Assembly: GCA_949358305.1 (NCBI GenBank)
Contig: OX442315.1
Span: 4,216,001-4,280,000, forward strand
DNA length: 64,000 bases
Source: Strigamia acuminata
Lineage: Eukaryota > Arthropoda > Chilopoda > Geophilomorpha > Linotaeniidae
Reading direction: 5' to 3'
The translations under genes and the position numbers were made by a program. Of this stretch, positions 9,460 to 21,300 are shown one piece after another (the first letter of the stretch is position 1; each line of letters opens with the position of its first letter). The notes under the pieces were generated by a model. It saw only the letters and a list, made by a program, of their open reading frames with translations. It was not told where the DNA came from and did not search any database.

Positions 9460-10924
9460 CATATCCTTTTCGCGGATTGGCTTCCGCGAAATCCGCATTT
9501 CGGGGGTGACTATTCTGGGAATTCCGGGTGGACCATACTCTTCCGAAAAATGTCCGGGGTGGTGTTGGGAGTGTCGATAGACTGTTTTGTGTCAAGGTTG
9601 CCAATTTTCATGTAAGTATTGGAAGGTTCATTTCTGTGCATTCTCATATATTTTTTTCACAGGAGCAACGAGGCGCGATGAAGGGGGATCAAGCGAGAGT
9701 GAATAAAATAAACTCGTTTTTGTCTCAAATGCGCGTTTGCGTTTGTAAATTTGGTTGTCTTGCAACGCGGTGGCGCGTTTGAGTTTCGTGTTGCGATACA
9801 AACACGCACGGGTGCGTATTGGAGTCGTAAACGACTTTCTGTCGCAATGCGATCGCGTATTTGACAAATTTCTGCAGATTTTTGCCAATATTTGACAATT
9901 TTCAGACAAATTTCAATTAATTTTAGAAATTTTTGAGAGATTTCAATAAAAGTTTGAGGAATTTCTTATGCTGACGCTAAAATGCCAAAAGGAGTCTTAA
10001 CTCAGAAGAGCACTTTTCCGACCACTTAGGTGTCGGAAAAGCACTTCCAAAGGTCGCAAAACGTGCTCTACGCGTTTTTTGACACTAGAACGGTCGAAAA
10101 CGAGTCTAAAACTGCTAAGCTGGCGCCTGTAACTTGGCGCATTCGCTGGGTCGCTCGAAAATGAGATTCGAGCGAACCGAAACCTATGAGAGAAACGCGC
10201 CGGCGGAAATATTCGTTTTTACCAATGAATACTTAATAAATCTTCATGGGAATTTAATCCCAATCTACTGTAGGCTTAGGAACCTTGAATACCAAATAAA
10301 AACAAAGGAGCAAAGACGGGAAACAAAGAACAAGGGCCCGACGCCCGTAAATCACCAAAATGGCTATCTGCCAGACACGCTAGTGGCCTTGAGCCACTTC
10401 TAACTTCGTTTTCGAGGTCGTGGGTCTCGAAAACGACTAAACCGAGTGGTGGGAACGATTCCCCGAAGTCTTTTTAGTCAATGTCGCCCAAAACCCGAAT
10501 CAACAAGCTAACTTTCAACGAGAAACGAAGACTGGAGCCGAATGCGGTGATAAGCGCTCATTCCAGACTCGTGTAAGCGATCTCCGCTTAAAGCCAGTTG
10601 CTCTGAGCAGACGACGCAATCGCTTACCAAGGAAAAAGACGGGTTTATGGGCTCAAAACCCGACGAAACACTTAAACAGGATCCAGAAATTACCAAGCGA
10701 GTTGGTAAGCTAAACTAAAACTGTAAAATAAGTTGGGGACTTGGTAAAATGCGAGTCTCTCAAACTTTTGTTGCGTCCTGCTCGCAACACGCGCGATGTA
10801 CGCGCGTGGCCGCGTGTTGAACGTGCGCACTACGCGCAAGAACCGTACAAACCGAGGTAAAACGAATTAAACACATATCTAATGCAAAAACAATTATTAA
10901 ATACATCATTCTTGTTGCTGTTTG
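9460..10924. repeat. Left arm of compound repeat A
   Basis: This is non-coding sequence copied at 24303-25767. It opens with GCGGATT-type inverted motifs. It has a balanced inverted repeat around a scissors-like CGTTTTCGAGGTCGTGGG/TCTCGAAAACG segment (10408-10437) and short motifs around CTTTTCCGACC/GGTCGGAAAAG. Small open frames of 62-93 codons are conserved only because the two copies are near-identical. Confidence 0.5.
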
Positions 10925-12029
10925 CAAACTTGCAAAACTTGCACCGAATTTGGGCAATTTTTTACAAATTTCAGCAGATTTTTGTCTATATTTGACAAAT
11001 TTCAGCAGATTTCCTCAATCCTCAAACATTTGCTGATATTTCTCAAACATTTTCTAAAATTAATTGAAATCTGTCTGAAATTTGTCTTGAATGTGTCAAA
11101 TATTGTCAAAAATCCGTGGAAATTTGTCAAATACTGGCAAAAATCCATGTAAATTTGTCAAAAATTGCCATAATTTGGTGCAAATTGTGTTAGATATTGG
11201 AAAAATTTATTTTAACGCTTCCAACGCGCCAGTAAATCGCGCGTGCACACGCGTGGATTTTTCGTCATAGTTGGATGCGCGCAAACCTCACGTAACTTGC
11301 GCCAAAATTTGGCAATTTTTGACAAATTTCAGCAGATTTTTGCCAGTATTTGACAAATTTCCACTGATTTTTGACAATATTTGACCCAACAACTGCGCCA
11401 CGTTCCAGGCGCCGGTTTAGGCATTGTAGACCCGTTTTAGACCGTTTTAGATGGCGAAAACGTTCTCTCCATCATTTTCTACCCCTGGGTGAGGTTTTCA
11501 GCGTTCATGATTGATGAAAAAGCTGTTTTCTAACTAGCTGTCCCATTGCTAGTTTTGGCGTCAGGTTTTAGCAACTTTCCAATCCGACTCTGTCGTCTGC
11601 ACGACCTCCAAGACCGTTTTAGGGTTAATTTGAGTCAAATAATTCATTCTGGGGGTTGTTTTGGGTTTTTTACAAGTGTGTTTTTGTAGTTTTTATTGGT
11701 TTCAAACATTGTCAATTCTTTATACAAGTGTAACTTTCATTTCTCTGTATTTTGAGAACTTTGCATTGCAGCAAAGTTCATTTCTTGCCCCTTAATTATT
11801 GTGTAATTGTTGGTTTTCAAGCCCGTTTTTTAACAATAACTTTATTTGAAGTGCCTATTGTTTCAGTCACGTGCTTCCACGTGCCTTTTATTGTTGAGCA
11901 ATTTCTTGGGCAGTTGCGCTCCTGTTGCTAGCATTGCCGCGCGTTCTCCGCGCGTGTACTCGCGCGTTTCGCATCACACACATTCGGGTCCAATGGCCTA
12001 TCGCGGCGGCACATTGTGTGGCATAGCGC

Positions 12030-12122
12030 GGCACGTTGCAATTACGTGACGTGGCACGTTGCTGTTACGTGACGCGATAGCCAGTATTTAAGCAGGGGAT
12101 TCCATCATCGTTTACACAAATG
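12030..12122 (+). promoter_or_regulatory. Promoter-like module facing the hairpin array (copy A, left arm)
   Basis: Two tandem 23-bp repeats each contain GCACGTTGC and TTACGTGACG (a bZIP/CRE-like or E-box-like core, at 12042-12051 and 12065-12074). They are followed by TATTTAAG at 12085-12092, and about 30 bp later by the sequence leading to an ATG at 12120. The spacing fits a polymerase II core promoter. Transcription would run straight into the 56-bp array. Promoter activity is inferred. Confidence 0.45.
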
Positions 12123-12171
12123 CGCATTGCAACGTGGAGGCGCATTCGAGTCCTTTTCCCAAGCGAAATTT

Positions 12172-13545
12172 GTCCTTTTTCAACGCGAAATCGTATGCGA
12201 TTCGCTTTCGAATCGAATACGAGTTTTGTCCTTTTTCAACGCGAAATCGTATGCGATTCGCTTTCGAATCGAATGCGAATTTTGCCCTTCTTCAACGCGA
12301 AATCGTATTCGACTCGCTTTCGAGTCGGATGCGAATTTTGCCCTTCTTCAACGCGAAATCGTATTCGACTCGCTTTCGAGTCGAATGCGAATTTTTCCCT
12401 TCTTCAACGCGAAATCGTATTCGACTCGCTTTCGAGTCGAATGCGAATTTTGCCCTTCTTCAACGCGAAATCGTATTCGACTCGTTTTTGAGTCGAATGC
12501 GAATTTTGCCCTTCTTCAACGCGAAATCGTATTCGACTCGCTTTCGAGTCGAATGCGAATTTTGCCCTTCTTCAACGCGAAATCGTATTCGACTCGTTTT
12601 TGAGTCGAATGCGAATTTTTCCCTTCTTCAACGCGAAATCGTATTCGACTCGCTTTCGAGTCGAATGCGAATTTTTCCCTTCTTCAACGCGAAATCGTAT
12701 TCGACTCGCTTTCGAGTCGAATGCGAATTTTTCCCTTCTTCAACGCGAAATCGTATTCGACTCGCTTTCGAGTCGAATGCGAATTTTGCCCTTCTTCAAC
12801 GCGAAATCGTATTCGACTCGCTTTCGAGTCGAATGCGAATTTTGCCCTTCTTCAACGCGAAATCGTATTCGACTCGTTTTCGAGTCGAATGCGAATTTTG
12901 CCCTTCTTCAACGCGAAATCGTATTCGACTCGCTTTCGAGTCGAATGCGAATTTTTCCCTTCTTCAACGCGAAATCGTATTCGACTCGCTTTCGAGTCGA
13001 ATGCGAATTTTTCCCTTCTTCAACGCGAAATCGTATTCGACTCGCTTTCGAGTCGAATGCGAATTTTGCCCTTCTTCAACGCGAAATCGTATTCGACTCG
13101 CTTTCGAGTCGAATGCGAATTTTTCCCTTCTTCAACGCGAAATCGTATTCGACTCGCTTTCGAGTCGAATGCGAATTTTGCCCTTCTTCAACGCGAAATC
13201 GTATTCGACTCGTTTTTGAGTCGAGTACGAATTTTGCCCTTCTTCAACGCGAAATCGTATTCGACTCGTTTTCGAGTCGAATGCGAATTCGTATTCGACT
13301 CGTTTTCGAGTCGAGTACGAATTTTGCCCTTCTTCAACGCGAAATCGTATTCGACTCGTTTTCGAGTCGAATGCGAATTTTGCCCTTCTTCAACGCGAAA
13401 TCGTATTCGACTCGTTTTCGAGTCGAATGCGAATTTTGCCCTTCTTCAACGCGAAATCGTATTCGACTCGTTTTCGAGTCGAATGCGAATTTTGCCCTTC
13501 TTCAACGCGAAATCGTATTCGACTCGTTTTCGAGTCGAATACGAG
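12172..13545 (+). repeat. 56-bp hairpin tandem array, copy A left (about 24 units)
   Basis: CAACGCGAAATCG recurs every 56 bp from 12181. Each unit contains an inverted repeat, ATTCGACTCG, four loop bases (CTTT or TTTT), CGAGTCGAAT, extendable to about 13 pairs with one T-G wobble. The first two units instead carry CGATTCG/CGAATCG, so both stem sides changed together. One unit near 13290 is shortened. No stop codon occurs in any of the three plus frames over about 1 kb. Because 56 is not a multiple of 3, each frame cycles through the same peptide pattern. Confidence 0.9.
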
Positions 13546-14641
13546 ATAGTCGATGACCCGTTCCCGGACTTTGACTCGTACGACTCGTATTCGAGATGTA
13601 TTCGAGATGTATTCGAATCGTATTCGAGTCGCATTCGAGATGGTCGATGATTTCCACTCGCTCGTATACGCGTTGTATACGAGCTCGTATTTTGATCGTA
13701 ATCGTAAACGAATCGTTTACAAGTCGTATACAAGTTGTATACGACGTGTATACACCTCGTATACGAACGAAGTTTGGAAAATCCACCGGATACTTACTAC
13801 GACATGAAAACACATAGTAGTCACATACGTCTTATTTGGAAATTGTGTTTTCACAAACTTCGTTCGTATACGAGGTGTATACACGTCGTATACGACTTGT
13901 ATACGACTTGTAAACGATTCGTTTACGATTACGATCAAAATACGAGCTCGTATACAACGCGTATACGAGCGAGTGGAAATCATCGACCATCTCGAATACG
14001 ACTCGAATTCGATTCGTATTCGATTCGAATACGATTCGAATTCGATTCGAATACGAATACGATCAAAATACGAACTCGTAACAACTCGAATACGAGATAG
14101 TCGATGACCCGTTCCCGGACTTTGACTCGTACGACTCGTATTCGAGATGTATTCGAGATGTATTCGAATCGTATTCGAGTCGCATTCGAGATGGTCGATG
14201 ATTTCCACTCGCTCGTATACGCGTTGTATACGAGCTCGTATTTTGATCGTAATCGTAAACAAATCGTTTACAAGTCGTATACAAGTCGTATACGACGTGT
14301 ATACACCTCGTATACGAACGAAGTTTGGAAAATCCACCGGATACTTACTACGACATGAAAACACATAGTAGTCACATACGTCTTATTTGGAAATTGTGTT
14401 TTCACAAACTTCGTTCGTATACGAGGTGTATACACGTCGTATACGACTTGTATACGACTTGTAAACGATTCGTTTACGATTACGATCAAAATACGAGCTC
14501 GTATACAACGCGTATACGAGCGAGTGGAAATCATCGACCATCTCGAATGCGACTCGAATACGATTCGAATACATCTCGAATACGAGTCGTACGAGTCAAA
14601 GTCCGGGAACGGGTCATCGACTATCTCGTACTCGACTCGAA
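13539..14641. repeat. Tandem pair of nested 0.55-kb palindromes, copy A core
   Basis: Two units about 551 bp apart each read AATACGAGATAGTCGATGAC, then many CGTATACG and TTCGAATCG palindromes, then a roughly 80-bp asymmetric spacer (GAAAATCCACCGGATAC ... AATTGTGTTTTCAC), then the reverse complement. Almost every 8-20 bp stretch is itself self-complementary. The first unit's right arm is extended by a (TCGAATTCGAT)-type repeat before the second unit starts. Confidence 0.85.
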
Positions 14642-15245
14642 AACGAGTCGAATACGAATTCGCATTCGACTCGAAAACGAGGCGAATACGATTTTGCGTT
14701 GAAGAAGGGCAAAATTCGCATTCGACTCGAAAACGAGTCGAATACGATTTCGCGTTGAAGAAGGGCAAAATTCGTACTCGACTCGAAAACGAGTCGAATA
14801 CGATTTTGCGTTGAAGAAGGGCAAAATTCGCATTCGACTCGAAAACGAGTCGAATACGATTTCGCGTTGAAGAAGGGCAAAATTCGCATTCGACTCGAAA
14901 ACGAGTCGACTACGATTTCGCGTTGAAGAAGGGCAAAATTCGTACTCGACTCGAAAACGAGTCGAATACGAATTCGCATTCGACTCGAAAACGAGTCGAA
15001 TACGATTTCGCGTTGAAGAAGGGCAAAATTCGTACTCGACTCGAAAACGAGTCGAATACGATTTCGCGTTGAAGAAGGGCAAAATTCGCATTCGACTCGA
15101 AAGCGAGTCGAATACGATTTCGCGTTGAAGAAGGGCAAAACTCGTATTCGATTCGAAAGCGAATCGAATACAATTTTGCGTTGAAAAAGGACAAAAATCG
15201 TATTCGATTCGCTTTCGAATCGAATACGAGTTTTGTCCTTTTTCA
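14642..15245 (-). repeat. 56-bp hairpin tandem array, copy A right (about 9 units)
   Basis: These are reverse-complement units of the left array. The outermost units again have the CGATTCG/CGAATCG stem, so the sequence order of the two arrays is mirrored. Confidence 0.9.
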
Positions 15246-15289
15246 ACGCTTGGGAAAAGGACTCGAATGCGCCTCCACGTTGCAATGCG

Positions 15290-15382
15290 CATTTGTGTAA
15301 ACGATGATGGAATCCCCTGCTTAAATACTGGCTATCGCGTCACGTAACAGCAACGTGCCACGTCACGTAATTGCAACGTGCC
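15290..15382 (-). promoter_or_regulatory. Inverted promoter-like module (copy A, right arm)
   Basis: It is the reverse complement of 12030-12122, with CTTAAATA at 15320-15327 and CGTCACGTAA at 15338-15347 and 15361-15370. It points back toward the array, so the two modules converge on the palindrome centre. The tandem 1.7-kb units further right lack the TATA and TTACGTGACG boxes. Confidence 0.45.
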
Positions 15383-18300
15383 GCGCTATGCCACACAATG
15401 TGCCGCCGCGATAGGCCATTGAACCCGAATGTGTGTGATGCAAAACGCGCGAGTACGCGCGCGGAGAACGCGCGGCAATGCTAGCAACAGGAGCGCAACT
15501 GCCCAAGAAATTGCTCAACAATAAAAGGCACGTGGAAGCACGTGCCTGAAACAATAGGCACTTCAAATAAAGTTATTGTTAAAAAACGGGCTTGAAAACC
15601 AACAATTACACAATAATTAAGGGGCAAGAAATGAACTTTGCTGCAATGCAAAGTTCTCAAAATACAGAGAAATGAAAGTTACACTTGTATAAAGAATTGA
15701 CAATGTTTGAAACCAATAAAAACTACAAAAACACACTTGTAAAAAACCCAAAACAACCCCCAGAATGAATTATTTGACTCAAATTAACCCTAAAACAGTC
15801 TTGGAGGTCGTGCAGACGACAGAGTCGGATCGGAAGGTTGCTAAAACCTGACGCCAAAACTAGCAATGGGACAGCTAGTTAGAAAACAGCTTTTTCATCA
15901 ATCATGAACGCTGAAAACCTCACCCAGGGGTAGAAAATGATGGAGAGAACGTTTTCGCCATCTAAAACGGTCTAAAACGGGTCTAAAATGCCTAAACCGG
16001 CGCCTGGAACGTGGCGCAGTTGTTGGGTCAAATATTGTCAAAAATCAGTGGAAATTTGTCAAATACTGGCAAAAATCTGCTGAAATTTGTCAAATACTGG
16101 CAAAAATCTGCTGAAATTTGTCAAAAATTGCCAAATTTTGGCGCAAGTTACGTGAGGTTTGCGCGCATCCAACTATGACGAAAAATCCATGCGTGTGCAC
16201 GCGCGATTTACTGGCGCGTTGGAAGCGTTAAAATAAATTTTTCCAATATCTAACACAATTTGCACCGAATTATGGCAATTTTTGACAAATTTACATGGAT
16301 TTTTGCCAGTATTTGACAAATTTCCACGGATTTTTGACAATATTTGACAAATTCCAGACAAATTTCAGACAAATTTCAATTAATTTTTGAAATTTTATGA
16401 GAAATTTCAGCAAATGTTTGAGGATTGAGGAAATCTTCTGAAATTTGTCAAATATAGGCAAAAATCTTCTGAAATTTGTCAAATACAGGCAAAAATCTGC
16501 TGAAATTTGTCAAAAATTGCCCAAATTCCGTGCAAGTTTTGCAAGTTTTGCGCGCATCAAATCGTATGCGCGCCTATACTATTGCACGAGCGCATTGACG
16601 CGTGATGAACACCGACCACGTTTACGAAGTGAATTCGAGCTACAAAAGTATCGAGTCGCCATTCTATGATGGAAAAAAAAATTAAGTGTAAACAAACAAA
16701 ATAAAAACTTTAATATACAAGAAACGTACAATTCCACTCAACTTTGTTTCAAATTTTATTTATTGGATCATTGAAAATAAACAGTAGTGTTGTGCACTGT
16801 ACGCTTAAGTGTATACCGGCGATGCGTTGTTTTGTGGTGGGGATTTGCCTCGATAATTGATCTTTTCTCTTTGTTTGCAATATTTTTTTGGCCTTTTTTG
16901 TTGATTTTTCGGTTTGAAATTGTTTTTTTCCGGTGTAATTTAAGTGGTGGAAGGTTGTTGGCGTGTGTTGAGGGTAATTTTGGCGGTTTTTGGGTCGGGA
17001 TTAGTGTTTTCTGCGATTTTTTATCGGTATTTGAGGTTTGATGCAGCGGATAGCGCATGCGAATCGCCGTCGACCGTAGCATTAGCAATTGCAACGTGCC
17101 GCGCTATGCCACACAATGTGCCGCCGCGATAGGCCATCGAATCCGAATGTGTGTGATGCGAAACGCGAGTACGCGCGCGGAGAACGCGCGGCAATGCTAG
17201 CAACAGGAGCGCAACTGCCCAAGAAATTGCTCAACAATAAAAGGCACGTGGAAGCACGTGCCTGAAACAATAGGCACTTCAAATAAAGTTATTGTTAAAA
17301 AACGGGCTTGAAAACCAACAATTACACAATAATTAAGGGGCAAGAAATGAACTTTGCTGCAATGCAAAGTTCTCAAAATACAGAGAAATGAAAGTTACAC
17401 TTGTATAAAGAATTGACAATGTTTGAAACCAATAAAAACTACAAAAACACACTTGTAAAAAACCCAAAACAACCCCCAGAATGAATTATTTGACTCAAAT
17501 TAACCCTAAAACAGTCTTGGAGGTCGTGCAGACGACAGAGTCGGATCGGAAGGTTGCTAAAACCTGACGCCAAAACTAGCAATGGGACAGCTAGTTAGAA
17601 AACAGCTTTTTCATCAATCATGAACGCTGAAAACCTCACCCAGGGGTAGAAAATGATGGAGAGAACGTTTTCGCCATCTAAAACGGTCTAAAACGGGTCT
17701 AAAATGCCTAAACCGGCGCCTGGAACGTGGCGCAGTTGTTGGGTCAAATATTGTCAAAAATCAGTGGAAATTTGTCAAATACTGGCAAAAATCTGCTGAA
17801 ATTTGTCAAAAATTGCCAAATTTTGGCGCAAGTTACGTGAGGTTTGCGCGCATCCAACTATGACGAAAAATCCATGCGTGTGCACGCGCGATTTACTGGC
17901 GCGTTGGAAGCGTTAAAATAAATTTTTCCAATATCTAACACAATTTGCACCGAATTATGGCAATTTTTGACAAATTTACATGGATTTTTGCCAGTATTTG
18001 ACAAATTTCCACGGATTTTTGACAATATTTGACAAATTCCAGACAAATTTCAGACAAATTTCAGACAAATTTCAATTAATTTTTGAAATTTTATGAGAAA
18101 TTTCAGCAAATGTTTGAGGATTGAGGAAATCTTCTGAAATTTGTCAAATATAGGCAAAAATCTTCTGAAATTTGTCAAATACAGGCAAAAATCTGCTGAA
18201 ATTTGTCAAAAATTGCCCAAATTCCGTGCAAGTTTTGCAAGTTTTGCGCGCATCAAATCGTATGCGCGCCTATACTATTGCACGAGCGCATTGACGCGTG

Positions 18301-21300
18301 ATGAACACCGACCACGTTTACGAAGTGAATTCGAGCTACAAAAGTATCGAGTCGCCATTCTATGATGGAAAAAAAAAATTAAGTGTAAACAAACAAAATA
18401 AAAACTTTAATATACAAGAAACGTACAATTCCACTCAACTTTGTTTCAAATTTTATTTATTGGATCATTGAAAATAAACAGTAGTGTTGTGCACTGTACG
18501 CTTAAGTGTATACCGGCGATGCGTTGTTTTGTGGTGGGGATTTGCCTCGATAATTGATCTTTTCTCTTTGTTTGCAATATTTTTTTGGCCTTTTTTGTTG
18601 ATTTTTCGGTTTGAAATTGTTTTTTTCCGGTGTAATTTAAGTGGTGGAAGGTTGTTGGCGTGTGTTGAGGGTAATTTTGGCGGTTTTTGGGTCGGGATTA
18701 GTGTTTTCTGCGATTTTTTATCGGTATTTGAGGTTTGATGCAGCGGATAGCGCATGCGAATCGCCGTCGACCGTAGCATTAGCAATTGCAACGTGCCGCG
18801 CTATGCCACACAATGTGCCGCCGCGATAGGCCATCGAATCCGAATGTGTGTGATGCGAAACGCGAGTACGCGCGCGGAGAACGCGCGGCAATGCTAGCAA
18901 CAGGAGCGCAACTGCCCAAGAAATTGCTCAACAATAAAAGGCACGTGGAAGCACGTGCCTGAAACAATAGGCACTTCAAATAAAGTTATTGTTAAAAAAC
19001 GGGCTTGAAAACCAACAATTACACAATAATTAAGGGGCAAGAAATGAACTTTGCTGCAATGCAAAGTTCTCAAAATACAGAGAAATGAAAGTTACACTTG
19101 TATAAAGAATTGACAATGTTTGAAACCAATAAAAACTACAAAAACACACTTGTAAAAAACCCAAAACAACCCCCAGAATGAATTATTTGACTCAAATTAA
19201 CCCTAAAACAGTCTTGGAGGTCGTGCAGACGACAGAGTCGGATCGGAAGGTTGCTAAAACCTGACGCCAAAACTAGCAATGGGACAGCTAGTTAGAAAAC
19301 AGCTTTTTCATCAATCATGAACGCTGAAAACCTCACCCAGGGGTAGAAAATGATGGAGAGAACGTTTTCGCCATCTAAAACGGTCTAAAACGGGTCTAAA
19401 ATGCCTAAACCGGCGCCTGGAACGTGGCGCAGTTGTTGGGTCAAATATTGTCAAAAATCAGTGGAAATTTGTCAAATACTGGCAAAAATCTGCTGAAATT
19501 TGTCAAAAATTGCCAAATTTTGGCGCAAGTTACGTGAGGTTTGCGCGCATCCAACTATGACGAAAAATCCATGCGTGTGCACGCGCGATTTACTGGCGCG
19601 TTGGAAGCGTTAAAATAAATTTTTCCAATATCTAACACAATTTGCACCGAATTATGGCAATTTTTGACAAATTTACATGGATTTTTGCCAGTATTTGACA
19701 AATTTCCACGGATTTTTGACAATATTTGACAAATTCCAGACAAATTTCAGACAAATTTCAGACAAATTTCAATTAATTTTTGAAATTTTATGAGAAATTT
19801 CAGCAAATGTTTGAGGATTGAGGAAATCTTCTGAAATTTGTCAAATATAGGCAAAAATCTTCTGAAATTTGTCAAATACAGGCAAAAATCTGCTGAAATT
19901 TGTCAAAAATTGCCCAAATTCCGTGCAAGTTTTGCAAGTTTTGCGCGCATCAAATCGTATGCGCGCCTATACTATTGCACGAGCGCATTGACGCGTGATG
20001 AACACCGACCACGTTTACGAAGTGAATTCGAGCTACAAAAGTATCGAGTCGCCATTCTATGATGGAAAAAAAAAATTAAGTGTAAACAAACAAAATAAAA
20101 ACTTTAATATACAAGAAACGTACAATTCCACTCAACTTTGTTTCAAATTTTATTTATTGGATCATTGAAAATAAACAGTAGTGTTGTGCACTGTACGCTT
20201 AAGTGTATACCGGCGATGCGTTGTTTTGTGGTGGGGATTTGCCTCGATAATTGATCTTTTCTCTTTGTTTGCAATATTTTTTTGGCCTTTTTTGTTGATT
20301 TTTCGGTTTGAAATTGTTTTTTTCCGGTGTAATTTAAGTGGTGGAAGGTTGTTGGCGTGTGTTGAGGGTAATTTTGGCGGTTTTTGGGTCGGGATTAGTG
20401 TTTTCTGCGATTTTTTATCGGTATTTGGGGTTTGATGCAGCGGATAGCGCATGCGAATCGCCGTCGACCGTAGCATTAGCAATTGCAACGTGCCGCGCTA
20501 TGCCACACAATGTGCCGCCGCGATAGGCCATCGAACCCGAATGTGTGTGATGCGAAACGCGCGAGTACGCGCGCGGAGAACGCGCGGCAATGCTAGCAAC
20601 AGGAGCGCAACTGCCCAAGAAATTGCTCAACAATAAAAGGCACGTGGAAGCACGTGCCTGAAACAATAGGCACTTCAAATAAAGTTATTGTTAAAAAACG
20701 GGCTTGAAAACCAACAATTACACAATAATTAAGGGGCAAGAAATGAACTTTGCTGCAATGCAAAGTTCTCAAAATACAGAGAAATGAAAGTTACACTTGT
20801 ATAAAGAATTGACAATGTTTGAAACCAATAAAAACTACAAAAACACACTTGTAAAAAACCCAAAACAACCCCCAGAATGAATTATTTGACTCAAATTAAC
20901 CCTAAAACGGTCTTGGAGGTCGTGCAGACGACAGAGTCGGATCGGAAGGTTGCTAAAACCTGACGCCAAAACTAGCAATGGGACAGCTAGTTAGAAAACA
21001 GCTTTTTCATCAATCATGAACGCTGAAAACCTCACCCAGGGGTAGAAAATGATGGAGAGAACGTTTTCGCCATCTAAAACGGTCTAAAACGGGTCTAAAA
21101 TGCCTAAACCGGCGCCTGGAACGTGGCGCAGTTGTTGGGTCAAATATTGTCAAAAATCAGTGGAAATTTGTCAAATACTGGCAAAAATCTGCTGAAATTT
21201 GTCAAAAATTGCCAAATTTTGGCGCAAGTTACGTGAGGTTTGCGCGCATCCAACTATGACGAAAAATCCATGCGTGTGCACGCGCGATTTACTGGCGCGT

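Larger units (their letters stand above)
10925..16560. repeat. 5.6-kb palindrome in copy A
   Basis: Sequence from 10925 to 12170 reappears in reverse complement from 16560 back to about 15245. It includes the TTTGACAAATTTCAGCAGA-type minisatellite, the motif CGCGCGTGCACACGCG (CGCG-GTGCAC-CGCG type), and the promoter-like module. The core is two facing 56-bp hairpin arrays and two nested palindromes. The arms are similar but not identical (array lengths 24 versus about 9, scattered substitutions). That argues against a simple read-through assembly artefact. Confidence 0.8.

Noticed and set aside
12120-13650. Overlapping frames of 120-360 codons in the 56-bp array as protein genes
   Set aside because: They are three phases of one 56-bp repeat with no domain, mirrored on the other strand by the inverted array. 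They are reported as repeats instead.
12172-15245. CRISPR-like array
   Set aside because: Units are fully conserved head-to-tail repeats without distinct spacers, in a eukaryotic context.
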